A stretch of DNA of 64,000 nucleotides from CAUZIZ01 sp965218775 (GTDB taxonomy: Bacteria; Acidobacteriota; UBA6911; RPQK01; JAJDTT01). A program made the position numbers and the translations under genes. Numbering within the stretch: the stretch's first letter is position 1; every line of letters starts with the position of its first letter. The stretch is taken from assembly GCA_965218775.1 (NCBI GenBank), contig CBDCLS010000003.1:310001-374000 (forward strand), written 5' to 3'. The notes below the pieces were generated by a model, which was given only the letters and a program-made list of their open reading frames with translations, had not been told where the DNA came from and made no database searches. Shown in pieces: positions 6,885 to 15,799 of this stretch.

Positions 6885-8357
6885 AGGACATTCCCCAAAA
6901 ATTGAGGGTGAATTCTCTCAAGTAGTTGAGAACAAGAGAGTAGGGCGATAAGGGAAGTGGGATGGGTTGAAATTGGGAGAAAATGGGGGAACTGTCGACC
7001 CCCAAAAGTGTGGGTCCCTAGCGCTTAGACTGGTTGGCGGAACTCCAAACCTAACAACCAATTAAGCGGAGGGACCCAGATGCATGATGCCAAAGTAGCG
7101 TGGAAGATTCGAGAGCAGCTGAGAGAATTTTCGGGGAAGGTCTCTGAAGGATTACCGAAGACCGCCGCTCGTTTGATCCGGGAGGTGCTCTACGGGATGC
7201 AGTGTCGGGCGTCGGTCCGGCTCAGCGAGATTGCGCGAGCACTGGAGGAGGAGATCGCTCTGAAGAAAGTCATCGAGCGGCTGAGCCGCCAACTCAACCG
7301 TCAGGGATTGAGAGGAGCGGTGGGAAAGAATCTGCTGGAGTTGGCGGCCTGGCGGGTGGAGAAGGAGACGCTGTTGATTGTGGACCCCACGGATGTGAGT
7401 AAGCCATATGCCCGGAAGATGCAATACCTGGCGCGGGTCCGGGACGGCTCCCGAGGGGAGATCCGAGATGGATACTGGTGCTGTGAGGTGGTCGGAGCGA
7501 GGCGGGGGAGTGCCGAGGTGCTGCCGTTGTACCAGGAGCTGTACTCGCAGAAAGCGCCGGACTTTGTGAGCGAAAACGACGAGATCCTCAAGGCGATTGG
7601 GCGAGTCTCCAAAGCCACCCAAGGGCGAGGGATCTGGGTGATGGACCGGGGAGGGGATCGGGAGGAGATCCTCGAAGTCCTGCTGAAGCGGGGACACCCG
7701 TTCCTGGTGTGCCAGCGGGGGGATCGTCACCTGATCTCAGGGCGCAGCAAGAAGAGCGCCGAGGAGTGGGCGCGTGGTTGTCGGCGCCGCTACCGGGAAG
7801 TCGTGATCAAGGAGACGAGTGCGGGGGAGAAGGTCTACCGGTTGGAGTTTGGGGCCCGAGGGGTGCGTTTGCCCGGTTTCGACCAATCGCTGTACCTGGT
7901 GGTGGTGGATGGCTTTGGCCCCCGTCCCCTGATGCTTCTGACGAACCAGACGGTCAAACGCTCGCGCAAGAGCCAGTGGCGGGTGGTCGAGAGCTATCTG
8001 AGCCGCTGGCGTGTCGAGGAAACGATCCGATTTATCAAGCAGAGCTACGAGTTGGAAAACATCCGTTTGCTCAAGTATGAGCGCCTGCGCAATATGGCCG
8101 CCTTGGTCATGATCGCCGCCTTCTTCGCCTGTGTCTATCTGGGTAAAAGGGCCAAGCTGGCCCTTCTGGTCCAACACATCGAGCAGGCAGCCAAACGGAT
8201 CTACGGCATCCCGGAGTTCCGCTTCTATGCCATAGCCGATGGCATCAAGCAGCTCCTATTCGGCCGCCACAGCGGGATTGGCGGGGCTCGACCCGATCCC
8301 AGCTCCCGTCAGCTGTCCCTGCTTCCTCTGGGCCTCTGAAAAATGGGGAATGTCCAG
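6885..8357 (+). mobile_element. IS4-type insertion sequence, copy 1 (1,473 bp)
   Basis: The element starts AGGACATTCCCC and ends GGGGAATGTCCAG, giving a 12-bp inverted repeat (GGACATTCCCCA). It is flanked by a 9-bp duplication ACAAGAACC (6876-6884 and 8358-8366). A second copy of the same length lies at 53436-54908 in the same orientation with a different duplication (CCTTCTAGC), so the two inserted independently. This copy lies between the SDR remnant and the truncated MFS gene, 45 bp upstream of the latter's start. Confidence 0.92.
7080..8339 (+). CDS. IS4-family-type DDE transposase, copy 1
   Basis: 419 residues. The catalytic Asp residues are likely in LLIVDPTDV and WVMDRGGDRE, and the C-terminal signature YLSRWRVEETIRFIKQ is the Y-R-E-K motif of IS4-like transposases. 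The start ATG follows GCGGAGGGACCCAG. It differs from the copy at 53631-54890 at one residue (ELENIR here, ELEDIR there). The frame is intact and the termini are complete, so it is potentially active. Confidence 0.92.
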   Translation: MHDAKVAWKIREQLREFSGKVSEGLPKTAARLIREVLYGMQCRASVRLSEIARALEEEIALKKVIERLSRQLNRQGLRGAVGKNLLELAAWRVEKETLLIVDPTDVSKPYARKMQYLARVRDGSRGEIRDGYWCCEVVGARRGSAEVLPLYQELYSQKAPDFVSENDEILKAIGRVSKATQGRGIWVMDRGGDREEILEVLLKRGHPFLVCQRGDRHLISGRSKKSAEEWARGCRRRYREVVIKETSAGEKVYRLEFGARGVRLPGFDQSLYLVVVDGFGPRPLMLLTNQTVKRSRKSQWRVVESYLSRWRVEETIRFIKQSYELENIRLLKYERLRNMAALVMIAAFFACVYLGKRAKLALLVQHIEQAAKRIYGIPEFRFYAIADGIKQLLFGRHSGIGGARPDPSSRQLSLLPLGL

Positions 8358-8411
8358 ACAAGAACCGTTTGTGCTTTGGGTTTAGGCGCGATACAGTGAA
8401 AATCCTTTGCT

Positions 8412-8755
8412 ATGGACCAGAGAGACAATCCTGTAATAACTCCCACCCGTCCACAGTCTCGTGCCGCCGGCTGGCGGTTGCCCAATATCCGCTGGTGGAT
8501 TGTCGGGATGTTGTTCGTCGGGAGTCTGGTGAACTATCTAGACCGCATCGCCGTGTCGATAGTCGCTCCCATAATGCGGGATGAGTTTGGTCTGAGCGCC
8601 AGTGAGTACGCTCTGACCGTGAGTGTCTTTTTGGTTGCCTATACGTTCTCTTATGCGCTTGGCGGCAAACTGGCGGACTGGCTTGGAACCCGATTGAGCT
8701 ATTATGTGACGGTCACCTGGTGGTCCATTGCCGCCTGTTTGCATACTCTCTCTCA
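8412..8755 (+). pseudogene. MFS transporter, truncated after ~113 residues
   Basis: The N-terminus IRWWIVGMLFVGSLVNYLDRI is the first transmembrane helix of the anion:cation symporter group of the major facilitator superfamily (sugar-acid transporters). Helices 2 and 3 follow, with GGKLADWLGTR as the loop 2-3 signature. Homology ends near HTLSH (about 8755). The frame continues into unrelated sequence and stops at 8879, while a full protein would be over 400 residues. The junction carries no IS end. The gene may once have been paired with the divergent SDR remnant across the IS4 insertion. Confidence 0.85.
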
Positions 8756-9152
8756 CTATGTGACTCGCGCGAAAGGCGGCGACGGAGCCGTCCGTGAAGT
8801 CGTCGACCTTTTGCTAAAGGCGTCCGGCAAGTGGGAGGAAATGATCGAGGCAATAGGTGGGAAGGCCGCTGTTTGCTAGTTTGACGGGGCGTGTTGCCCA
8901 AATCATTTCCAGGTCCATTCGATCTGCCGGTTTGCCGAAGCTTGGAGAACGAGAAGGTGGGCCTCAGCGCCCCGAACAAGCCCGTCGGTGAGCTCCTTCG
9001 GCGCACTGAGTCGCCTCCCACTTTCTCTGGCAAGCCATTCGCCGCGCTGAGGCGGCTCCCACCTTCCAAGGAAGACAACAGAGCTGCTCCCGCTGTTTGA
9101 GCAACACGCCCTTGACGGTATCCACTTGGAAGGCTGGAGAGAAGAGATTCAG
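8756..9152. other. Non-coding debris with an inverted repeat
   Basis: No gene is recognised. AGGTGGGCCTCAGCGC (near 8955-8970) recurs inverted as GCGCTGAGGCGGCTCCCACCT (near 9045-9065) with small gaps, enclosing about 75 bp. This is a palindromic repeat of the kind dispersed in some genomes, or a relic of a small non-autonomous element. Confidence 0.4.
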
Positions 9153-9285
9153 CTATTCGATCACGAGATGGGTGTCGGTGGACTCCACCCCGTCGATGCC
9201 CTGAATCTTCGCTAATACAGTCTCCTCCAGCACTTGTTCGTTGGCGACATCTACGAGCGTAAAGACATCGGGGCGTCCCCAGCAA
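9153..9285 (-). pseudogene. Lrp/AsnC regulator, C-terminal fragment
   Basis: The minus strand reads RPDVFTLVDVANEQV, LAKIQGIDGVESTDTHLVIE and a stop at 9153-9155. This is the C-terminal half of the ligand-binding (RAM/AsnC) domain of Lrp-type regulators. The DNA-binding half is absent; homology begins abruptly near 9285. Confidence 0.7.
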
Positions 9286-9743
9286 GCGTTGGCGCTTTCC
9301 TTGCTCCGCAAAACTTCTGGTCTCTAACTCACGGCCCTGGCCGGGTGGGAAAGGGTGTTCCATTTTCTCGCGTCGGCTTCCTAGCCCGAACCTTTGCCCG
9401 GTTAAGTTTAGGTCAATGAGAACAACACAGCCGATAACGCACACGGCTATGGCCTCGCGTTCATCAGTGTGCCGCAGAATTATCGCCCGGTAGGATCCTT
9501 CTGGCGGAAAATTTCAGCAGAGTCGAGAGTCACACAGATCGACTTTCCCCTGATGCCTGTGCCGGTTACAGATGAGTTTACCTTCATTCATGCGTCCGAC
9601 ATTCATATAATCCTTCCCACTTCAGGCGGACGCAGAACCCACAGCAGACGTCCGCATTAGCTGACGTTCTTCTCATGTCATGCTGCCTGGGCTGGAGCCC
9701 CCGGGTTCGCAGTTTCTTGATCCTCGCTCGTTGTTGGTAGGTG
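9286..9743. other. Gene-free debris; possible metallophosphoesterase relic
   Basis: No intact gene is seen. Around 9552-9612 the plus strand reads PVTDEFTFIHASDIHII, which resembles the first strand and first metal motif (DxH) of calcineurin-like phosphoesterases, but nothing else of that family follows. The last 60 bp belong to the 5' side of the IS91-type transposase. Confidence 0.3.
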
Positions 9744-10274
9744 ATGGCTCTACGGGGCACCTACCGGCAACGGCATCCCGAAAACACGACTTTCTACCGT
9801 TGTTTGGAACACTACTGGGACGAGTTCAAGGAGGTTTACCCCTACCTCTACGAGAAAGATTATGGACGGCTGCGACCGGTGGTCGAGAAAACGGTTGAAC
9901 GATTTCTCGATTGCGGAATCTTCCGTCATGGCTTTGCTCGTATTCGCTGTCCAGACTGTTGTCATGAGTACCTGCTGGCCTTCTCTTGCAAAACGCGCTA
10001 TTTCTGTCCCTCGTGCCAGGCCAAACGGGTGGCGGCTTTTGTGGAATGGGTCACCCAAGAAATCCTGGAACCGATCGATCACCGCCAGTTGGTGTGGACG
10101 ATTCCCAAAGTTCTACGACCCACGTTTCGTCGTGACCGGCGTCTGTTGGGTGAGCTGGCTCGGTGTGCCTGGAAAACCCTGCGGGAGTATGCTCAGGCGA
10201 AGATCAGCAGCGAAGCGGTCCCCGGAGCGATCGTCGCCATCCAGACCTACGGAGATCAGCTCAATTTTCACCCC
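9744..10274 (+). pseudogene. IS91-family transposase, N-terminal piece (1 of 3)
   Basis: 177 codons from the ATG at 9744. The piece includes the zinc-binding domain (IRCPDCCHEYLLAFSCKTR, YFCPSCQAKR) and GDQLNFHP, the first half of the HUH motif. The frame resumes exactly with HLHSVVSDVAW at 15190, because 531 bases (177 codons) precede the break. The RIT element therefore inserted inside the HUH motif, destroying the rolling-circle nuclease. Confidence 0.88.
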
Positions 10275-10297
10275 TTATGTGGAGCTCCACATAAGGG
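10272..10297. repeat. Perfect 26-bp palindrome at the left RIT border
   Basis: CCCTTATGTGGAG followed by its exact reverse complement. It overlaps the left junction between the IS91 gene and the RIT terminal repeat and has no counterpart at the right end. CTCCACATAA occurs again near 10396-10405, so the motif may be a recombinase binding site. Confidence 0.7.
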
Positions 10298-10328
10298 ATG
10301 ACATGTGAAGCGTTGTGTTATGTGAAGT
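10295..10328 (+). repeat. Left terminal inverted repeat of the RIT element
   Basis: GGGATGACATGTGAAGCG then TTGTGTTATGTGAAGT; pairs with 15156-15190. Confidence 0.8.
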
Positions 10329-10461
10329 GATCGATCTGCTTCACGCCAGAATCCTTTCGATATCGCGGCTTCGTGCCACCGGTCCGCGCTTGTACTCCAC
10401 ATAATTCTGGTGCATGACAGCCCTTTGGAGTCCCGCCTCTGGGACAGAAAAGGAGGTTGTC

Positions 10462-11724
10462 ATGCCCTTGGAAGATCTATTTCGTAGTCGGGAGGCCCTG
10501 AAGCGTTTTCGAATGGCGCCACTGGGTGCGGAGATGGACCGCTTCGGTGAGTGGCTTCGCGAGCAAGGATTCTGTCGTGACGTGGTGCGCCGCCGAGTCT
10601 GGCAAGTGTCGCACTTCAATCAATACCTTCGAGACGGGGGCCTCCAAGCGGCTCGCGAGGTGGACGAAGAGCTCGCGCAACAGTTTATCGGCCAGCATCT
10701 GCCACGCTGCCGATGTGGCGGTGGGCGGCGGCGCCAACACGGGGAGGTCCCGAGGTCGGTTCGCTGCTTCTTGACGTATCTGTGCGAGCGAGATCTGCTC
10801 GCGCCTTGCCCCCAGCCGGCATTGGAGCTACCCGGCGTTCTGGAGGAGTTTCTAGAGTACTTGAAGGGCGAAGGCGGCCGGGCTCAGAGGACGATCGATC
10901 TGCACCGCCGTTATCTGCTGGCTTTCCTGGAGGAGGTGGGTGTCGCTTCCGATCGGCAAGCTTTGGCTCAACTGAGACCGGAGCAGGTTCAAGCCGGCTT
11001 CGCCCACGTCACCGAAGGCCGGGGCAAAAGCCTCCCTCGACGCCTGCAAGGCATCTTACGCAACTTCTTCCGCTTCGCTCATCAGCACGGGTCCCTCCAG
11101 CGCGATCTGGCACAGGCCGTGCCCCCGATCCGCAGCTACCGGCTGTCGCACGTTCCCCAGGGTCTGTCCGAGCAGCAAGCCCGGAAGCTGCTCGAGGGCA
11201 TCGATCGGACGACGGCCCTGGGCCGGCGCGATTTTGCCATCCTCCAACTGCTGGACACCTACGGAGTCCGAGGAGGCCAGATTCGCGCCCTCCGACTTCA
11301 AGACCTCCGCTGGAGAGAGCAGCAGATCCACTTTCCCGCCCACAAGGGAGGCAAGCCGGTGCGGGTGCCGCTGACCGAGGCAGCCGGCGAAGCCGTCCTG
11401 GAGTACCTTCGTCAGGGACGTCCGCCCGCTCCCTACCCGGAAGTCTTCTTGACCGCCAAGGCCCCGATTCACCCGCTGACCGAGCCGTCTACGGTTTCGG
11501 TGATGGTGGCCTCTCGCCTGCGCCAAGCCGGGATCGACGGATCTGCCAAAGGCTCTCATGCCTTCCGTTATGGCTTCGCCACCCGGATGCTCGCTCAGGG
11601 GCAATCCCTCAAGACGATCGCCGATCTGCTGGGGCACCGTCACATCAACAGCAGCTTCCTCTACACCAAAGTCGACCTGAGCCGGCTCCGAGACTTGCCC
11701 CTGCCCTGGCCGGAGGAGGTGTAA
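10462..11724 (+). CDS. Tyrosine recombinase, first gene of the RIT trio
   Basis: 420 residues from the ATG at 10462, which has a good ribosome site (AAGGAGG) 7 nt upstream. The N-terminal half has a core-binding SAM-like domain. The C-terminal catalytic domain shows GVRGGQIRALRL (first Arg), HKGGKPVRVPL (Lys), HAFRYGFAT (His-x-x-Arg), LGHRHINSSFLYTKV (His and nucleophile Tyr), so all catalytic residues appear present. An unusual Cys/Gly/Arg-rich insert (RCRCGGGRRR) lies near residue 83. The next gene starts 2 bp after its stop, an operon layout typical of RIT elements. Confidence 0.88.
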   Translation: MPLEDLFRSREALKRFRMAPLGAEMDRFGEWLREQGFCRDVVRRRVWQVSHFNQYLRDGGLQAAREVDEELAQQFIGQHLPRCRCGGGRRRQHGEVPRSVRCFLTYLCERDLLAPCPQPALELPGVLEEFLEYLKGEGGRAQRTIDLHRRYLLAFLEEVGVASDRQALAQLRPEQVQAGFAHVTEGRGKSLPRRLQGILRNFFRFAHQHGSLQRDLAQAVPPIRSYRLSHVPQGLSEQQARKLLEGIDRTTALGRRDFAILQLLDTYGVRGGQIRALRLQDLRWREQQIHFPAHKGGKPVRVPLTEAAGEAVLEYLRQGRPPAPYPEVFLTAKAPIHPLTEPSTVSVMVASRLRQAGIDGSAKGSHAFRYGFATRMLAQGQSLKTIADLLGHRHINSSFLYTKVDLSRLRDLPLPWPEEV

Positions 11725-12555
11725 TCATGCCCCAGTCAAACTTTCTCAGCACGCTGGCCGAGCGCCTTGGTGCCTACGTCGAGTTTCGAACTCTGGGCGG
11801 CGTCGACGCCCGCGCTCAGATCCAACTGCTGCGACCTTTCGACCGCTTCCTTCAGCAGGAAGGGTTTCAAGGGCCGTGGCCCACGCGCGATCTCCTGCAG
11901 CGCTATCTCAGCACGCTCGAGCCCCTGCACCCAGGCTCGCGCGGAAACCGCCTGGCCGTCGTGCGCCAGTTCTGTCGCTACCTGCGTCAGTTTGAACCCG
12001 AAGCTTACCTCCCGCCACGCATCCGCTCCCTGGAGCGCCGGCCCCTACGGGTTCCCCATATCTATACCCAAAGCGAGATCCAAGCGCTGCTACAGGCGGC
12101 GCGCCGTTTGGGGTCTTCGGGCTCGTTGCGACCCCAGACTTACTGGACTTTCTTCGGACTGCTGTACACCACCGGGCTGCGTTGCGGCGAGGCCTTTGCC
12201 CTGAATCTAGGCGATCTTGATCTGCCGCAGCAGTTGCTTTACATCCACCGGGGCAAGTTCGGCAAGTCGCGTCTGGTTCCCCTCTCGGCTTCCACCTCGC
12301 GGGTGCTGGGGCGCTACCGCAAGCAGCGTTGCCGAGCCTATCCGCGGGGATCAGACCGTCCCCTGTTCGTCACCCTCACCGGACACCGTCTGTATCATAC
12401 CAACGCTGATTTTGCCCTCCGGCAATGTCTCAGCCGCTGCGGTTTGCGCGGGGGAAAGGGGTGTCCCGGGCCCCGCCTCCATGACCTGCGTCACAGCTAT
12501 GCCTCGACGCGCCTGCTCAGTTGGTATCGGGAGGGCAAAGACCCGCAGGCGCTGT

Positions 12556-13894
12556 GGTTAAGCAACCGTTTTTCTGTAATTTTCTTTAGGGCCTGTAGGG
12601 AAGAATTGCTCCACTTGTGTTTTCCAGCCGGCCAGGTTCAGGTATTGCCGGCCGGTTAACCACTCCTCGTGTATCTCTGCAAGCACAGCCGAGATGAGCC
12701 GCAGCGCCGACGCTTCGTGGGGAAAGATTCCCACCACCCGGGTTCGTCTCCGGATCTCCCGGTGCAGTCTCTCCAGTCCGTTGATGGTTCGGATCCTTCG
12801 CCACCAGCTCCTCGGAAAATCAAACACTGTCAGCCCTTCATCCACGTTCTCTTCCAGCCAGCTCACGAACTCCGGTGCAATCTTTTCGAACTTCTTGACG
12901 ACTTTACCCTTGAGCTCCTCGGCATCTTCTCGAGACGGGGCATCGAAAATGTCCCGCATGGCCTGGGCGATGCGGGGCTTGTCCTCTTTGCGGCGAGCAT
13001 ATTGTTGGGCGTTTTTACTCAGGTGAAACTGACAACGGTTCCAGGGCACCGACGGATAAACTGCCCGCCTGGCCGCCTTCAGTCCTTCGTGATCGTCACT
13101 GACAAACAGCTCGACCCCTCTCAGTCCACGCTTGTGCAGATCTCCCAGAAACCCTCGCCAATGCACCTCCGCTTCACTGATCCTGGTGCTCAGACCCAAC
13201 ACCTCCCGCGTTCCGAAACGATTGACTCCTATGGCTTTCAGGATGGCCACGTCCTGCACCCTGCCGCCTCTTCGAACCTTCTCGTAGTGGGCATCCAGAT
13301 ACACGATCGGATACTCTCCCAGCTCCCGGCTTCGAAACTCTTCCAGCTCTTCGTCCAGCATCCCGGCCACTCTCGAGACCTGGGTGGCCGAGATCTCCAA
13401 CCCACACAGCTGCTCCGTGATCTCGGTGACTTTCCTCGTCGAGACTCCCATCACATACATCTCGGCAATGGCCAGCTTCAGGGCCTTCTCCGAACGGCAA
13501 CCCCTCTCCAGCGACTTGGGATAAAACCTCAACCCACGCACCTGTGGAATCTCCAAGTGCAGCTCTCCCACTCGAGTCTGAATCCGCTTGCCTTTGAATC
13601 CGTTTCGATAGCCTCGCCGACTGGCTGTTCTCTCGTACGCTTCCGCTCCCAGAAACTCGCTTCTTTCCAACTGCATGGCCACGTTGAACAGCTTCTCCAG
13701 GATTCCTCGAAAGGCTTCTGTTCCTTCCTCGATCAACTCCGCCAGGATCTCCCGTGGTACTCTCTTTTCCAGGTCTGGGTTCATTTGATTCTCCTTGCCA
13801 GATAGACGTTTCTGTTTTTGGAGAATCCTGTCCCAGACCTCTGTCTTTCCGACCCAGGCCTGACCAGAATTTACAGAAAAGAAGTTACGCTACT
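12556..13894 (-). mobile_element. IS256-family element, copy 1 (1,339 bp)
   Basis: It begins GGTTAAGCAACCG and ends GTTACGCTACT, flanked by the 8-bp duplication GGCGCTGT (12548-12555 and 13895-13902). Imperfect inverted ends share TTTTCTGTAA. A second copy of the same length lies at 48807-50145 with duplication TTTTAGTC, so both are separate insertions. Confidence 0.92.
12558..13784 (-). CDS. IS256-family (mutator-type) transposase, copy 1
   Basis: 408 residues. DDE residues are visible in IVYLDAHYEKVR, LFVSDDHEGLKAA and TINGLERLHREIRRR, with the family motif CQFHLSKNA. The product is identical to that of the copy at 48809-50035. The gene is intact and likely functional. Confidence 0.93.
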   Translation of the reverse strand: MNPDLEKRVPREILAELIEEGTEAFRGILEKLFNVAMQLERSEFLGAEAYERTASRRGYRNGFKGKRIQTRVGELHLEIPQVRGLRFYPKSLERGCRSEKALKLAIAEMYVMGVSTRKVTEITEQLCGLEISATQVSRVAGMLDEELEEFRSRELGEYPIVYLDAHYEKVRRGGRVQDVAILKAIGVNRFGTREVLGLSTRISEAEVHWRGFLGDLHKRGLRGVELFVSDDHEGLKAARRAVYPSVPWNRCQFHLSKNAQQYARRKEDKPRIAQAMRDIFDAPSREDAEELKGKVVKKFEKIAPEFVSWLEENVDEGLTVFDFPRSWWRRIRTINGLERLHREIRRRTRVVGIFPHEASALRLISAVLAEIHEEWLTGRQYLNLAGWKTQVEQFFPTGPKENYRKTVA

Positions 13895-14047
13895 GGCGCT
13901 GTTGCCGCTTCTGGCCACTTATCTGGGCCATGTTAGCGTCACCTCGACTCAAGTCTACCTCCGAGCTACGGCGGAGTTACTCGAGCAGGCCCAAGAGCGT
14001 TTCCGGGCGAACTTTCGCCAAAACATCTTGCCGAAGGGAGAAGCACC

Positions 14048-15121
14048 ATGAACGCCACCCACCTGATCGCCCGTTTCGTCGAGGGATTTTTCCACGACTA
14101 CCTCGCCGGACAAAGGGGGCTGAGTCGCAATACCATTGTTAGTTACCGGGACGCTCTGAAGCTCTTTCTCCGCTTTGCCCGTGAGCGTCTGGGCAAACCC
14201 GTCGATAAGCTCACCGTCGAGGACGTCGACCACCAAGTGGTCACCGCCTTTCTGGAGCACCTCGAAGTCTCCCGAGGCAATAGCCCTCGAACGCGCAACA
14301 ACCGGCTGGCTGCCCTGCATAGTTTCTTCCGCTATGTGGGCGAACAAGAGCCGTTGCTCTTGGGCCGCTCTCAGCGCATCTGCGCCATTCCCCTGAAGCG
14401 GACCGAGCACCGAACTATCGACTATCTCGAGGATCAGGAGCTGCGGGCTCTGCTCGAGAGCGTCGATCAGAGCTCGCGAAACGGCCGGCGAGATTATGCC
14501 CTGCTCCTGTTTCTGTACAACACCGGTGCCCGGGTTCAAGAAGCGGTCGACCTCGAGCGGACCGACTTACGTCTGGAGGCCCCGTTCCAGGTCCGCCTCA
14601 CCGGCAAAGGCAACAAAGAGCGCGTCTGCCCGCTCTGGCCCGAGACGGTGGCCGCCTTGCAAACCTATCTGGGGGGCCGAGATCCCGATCCCGCGGACAT
14701 GCCCTCTGTTTTTGTCAATGCCCAGGGCCGGCCGATTACCCGTTTTGGGATTCGCTATATTGTGCGTCGACACGGAGCCCAAGCGGCACAGAGCTGTCCT
14801 TCGATCCAAGCCAAGCGCCTCAGTCCTCACCTGCTGAGACACTCGACGGCGATGCACCTTCTACAGTCGGGCAACGATCTCAGTGTCGTCAAGGACTGGA
14901 TGGGTCATGCGGATCTGAACACCACTCACGGCTATGTGGAGATCGACATGAAGATGAAACGCAAAGCGCTGCAGGCCGCCGAAGCCCCTCACGTCAAAAC
15001 GCCGGCCAGCCGCCGTTCCAAATGGCTCCAGCCGGGCATCCTCCAATGGCTCGATGAACTCTCAAAGGAGGCCAGTATTATGTGCAGTACTGCACCGACC
15101 TCGGCTACCGTCAAAGGTTGA
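14048..15121 (+). CDS. Tyrosine recombinase, third gene of the RIT trio
   Basis: 357 residues; its ATG overlaps the stop of the second gene (ATGA). The N-terminal SAM-like domain is SRNTIVSYRDALKLFLRFA. The catalytic domain contains NTGARVQEAVDLE (Arg), GKGNKERVCPLW (Lys), SPHLLRHSTAMHLL (His-x-x-Arg) and MGHADLNTTHGYVEID (His and Tyr). It resembles XerC/D-like phage integrases and is intact. It ends 35 bp before the right terminal repeat of the element. Confidence 0.9.
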   Translation: MNATHLIARFVEGFFHDYLAGQRGLSRNTIVSYRDALKLFLRFARERLGKPVDKLTVEDVDHQVVTAFLEHLEVSRGNSPRTRNNRLAALHSFFRYVGEQEPLLLGRSQRICAIPLKRTEHRTIDYLEDQELRALLESVDQSSRNGRRDYALLLFLYNTGARVQEAVDLERTDLRLEAPFQVRLTGKGNKERVCPLWPETVAALQTYLGGRDPDPADMPSVFVNAQGRPITRFGIRYIVRRHGAQAAQSCPSIQAKRLSPHLLRHSTAMHLLQSGNDLSVVKDWMGHADLNTTHGYVEIDMKMKRKALQAAEAPHVKTPASRRSKWLQPGILQWLDELSKEASIMCSTAPTSATVKG

Positions 15122-15155
15122 CTGATGGGCATCGTAGCGATCTCAGGGAGGACCT

Positions 15156-15190
15156 ACTTCACATAACGCAACGCTTTACATGTCATCCCC
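15156..15190 (-). repeat. Right terminal inverted repeat of the RIT element
   Basis: Plus strand ACTTCACATAACGCAACG then CTTTACATGTCATCCCC; inverse of 10295-10328 with two mismatches. Confidence 0.8.
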
Positions 15191-15792
15191 ATCTCCACTC
15201 AGTGGTGAGCGACGTGGCCTGGGATCGGGAAGGAAGCCTCTGCCCGATCGGCTGGCCCGACCCTCAGGTCCTGACTCAACTGTTTGAACACCACGTCCTA
15301 GAAATGCTGACCTCCCAACGCCGGCTGAGCCGCGAGTTTGCGATCAAGCTCCGCAGCTGGCACCACTCGGGCTTCCAGGTCTACTGTGGCCGTGCGGTCG
15401 ACTGCGAGGATCAAAAGGCTCTCGAACGCCTGACCGCTTATATTTTGCGACCCAGCTTTGCGGGAACGCGACTGCAGTACAACCACCATGAGGGATCCAT
15501 TGAATATCGGACGACGAAGGGCATCCGACGACCCATGGATGCGCTGGACTGGATCGCCCTGGTCACCTCCCACATTCCCAATCCGCACGAACAGATCGTC
15601 CGTTACTATGGCCGCTACTCCAACGCTTCTCGAGGGAAACGACGCAAAACAGGAGTCCCCGCTCAGAGGGTGGTTTCAGCTGGGGCCGAAGAACACTCCC
15701 AAGCGGAATGTTTTTCGCGGCAACGCCGTCAAAGCTGGGCTCGACTGCTCAAGAAGATTTACGAAGTCGATCCCTTGACTTGTCCACAGTGC
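15190..15792 (+). pseudogene. IS91-family transposase, central piece (2 of 3)
   Basis: It continues the N-terminal piece in frame from HLHSVVSDVAW through the catalytic region (YILRPSF, VRYYGRYSNASRGKR, WARLLKKIYEVDPLTCPQC). The Tyr of the rolling-circle mechanism is probably in IVRYYGRYSN or YILRP. The frame departs from IS91 homology after CPQC at 15792; the C-terminal end is at 17942-18169. Confidence 0.85.
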
Positions 15793-15799
15793 CGACCAG

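Larger units (their letters stand above)
11727..14051 (+). pseudogene. Tyrosine recombinase, second RIT gene, split by IS256
   Basis: The gene runs 11727-12555 and 13903-14051. After excising the IS256 copy and one 8-bp duplication the two parts give 326 codons in frame. Catalytic features before the break: GLRCGEAFAL (Arg), GKFGKSRLVPL (Lys), LHDLRHSYAS (His-x-x-Arg). After the break: YLGHVSVTSTQVYLRATAE (His and Tyr). The insertion therefore separates the nucleophile Tyr from the rest. The final ATGA overlaps the start of the third gene. Confidence 0.88.
10275..15189 (+). mobile_element. Recombinase-in-trio (RIT) element inserted in an IS91 transposase
   Basis: Three consecutive overlapping or adjacent tyrosine recombinase genes (10462-11724, 11727-14051, 14048-15121) are flanked by inverted repeats. 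The left repeat begins GGGATGACATGTGAAGCG (10295-10328). The right repeat (15156-15190) reads, on the minus strand, GGGATGACATGTAAAGCG, with two mismatches in about 34 bp. Removing the element restores the IS91 frame. RIT elements are known as mobile trios of integrases; the middle gene here is broken by an IS256 insertion, so this copy is probably inactive. Confidence 0.82.

Noticed and set aside
10713..12659. Long open plus-strand frame of 648 codons across the first two RIT recombinases
   Set aside because: Its first half is a Pro/Arg/Ser-rich out-of-frame translation of the first recombinase; only its part from 11727 is the genuine second recombinase.
12669..13805. 378-codon plus-strand frame opposite the IS256 transposase (also at 48920-50056)
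   Set aside because: It is the antisense shadow of the transposase, with low-complexity His/Leu/Ser composition and no family features; its double occurrence only reflects the IS copies.
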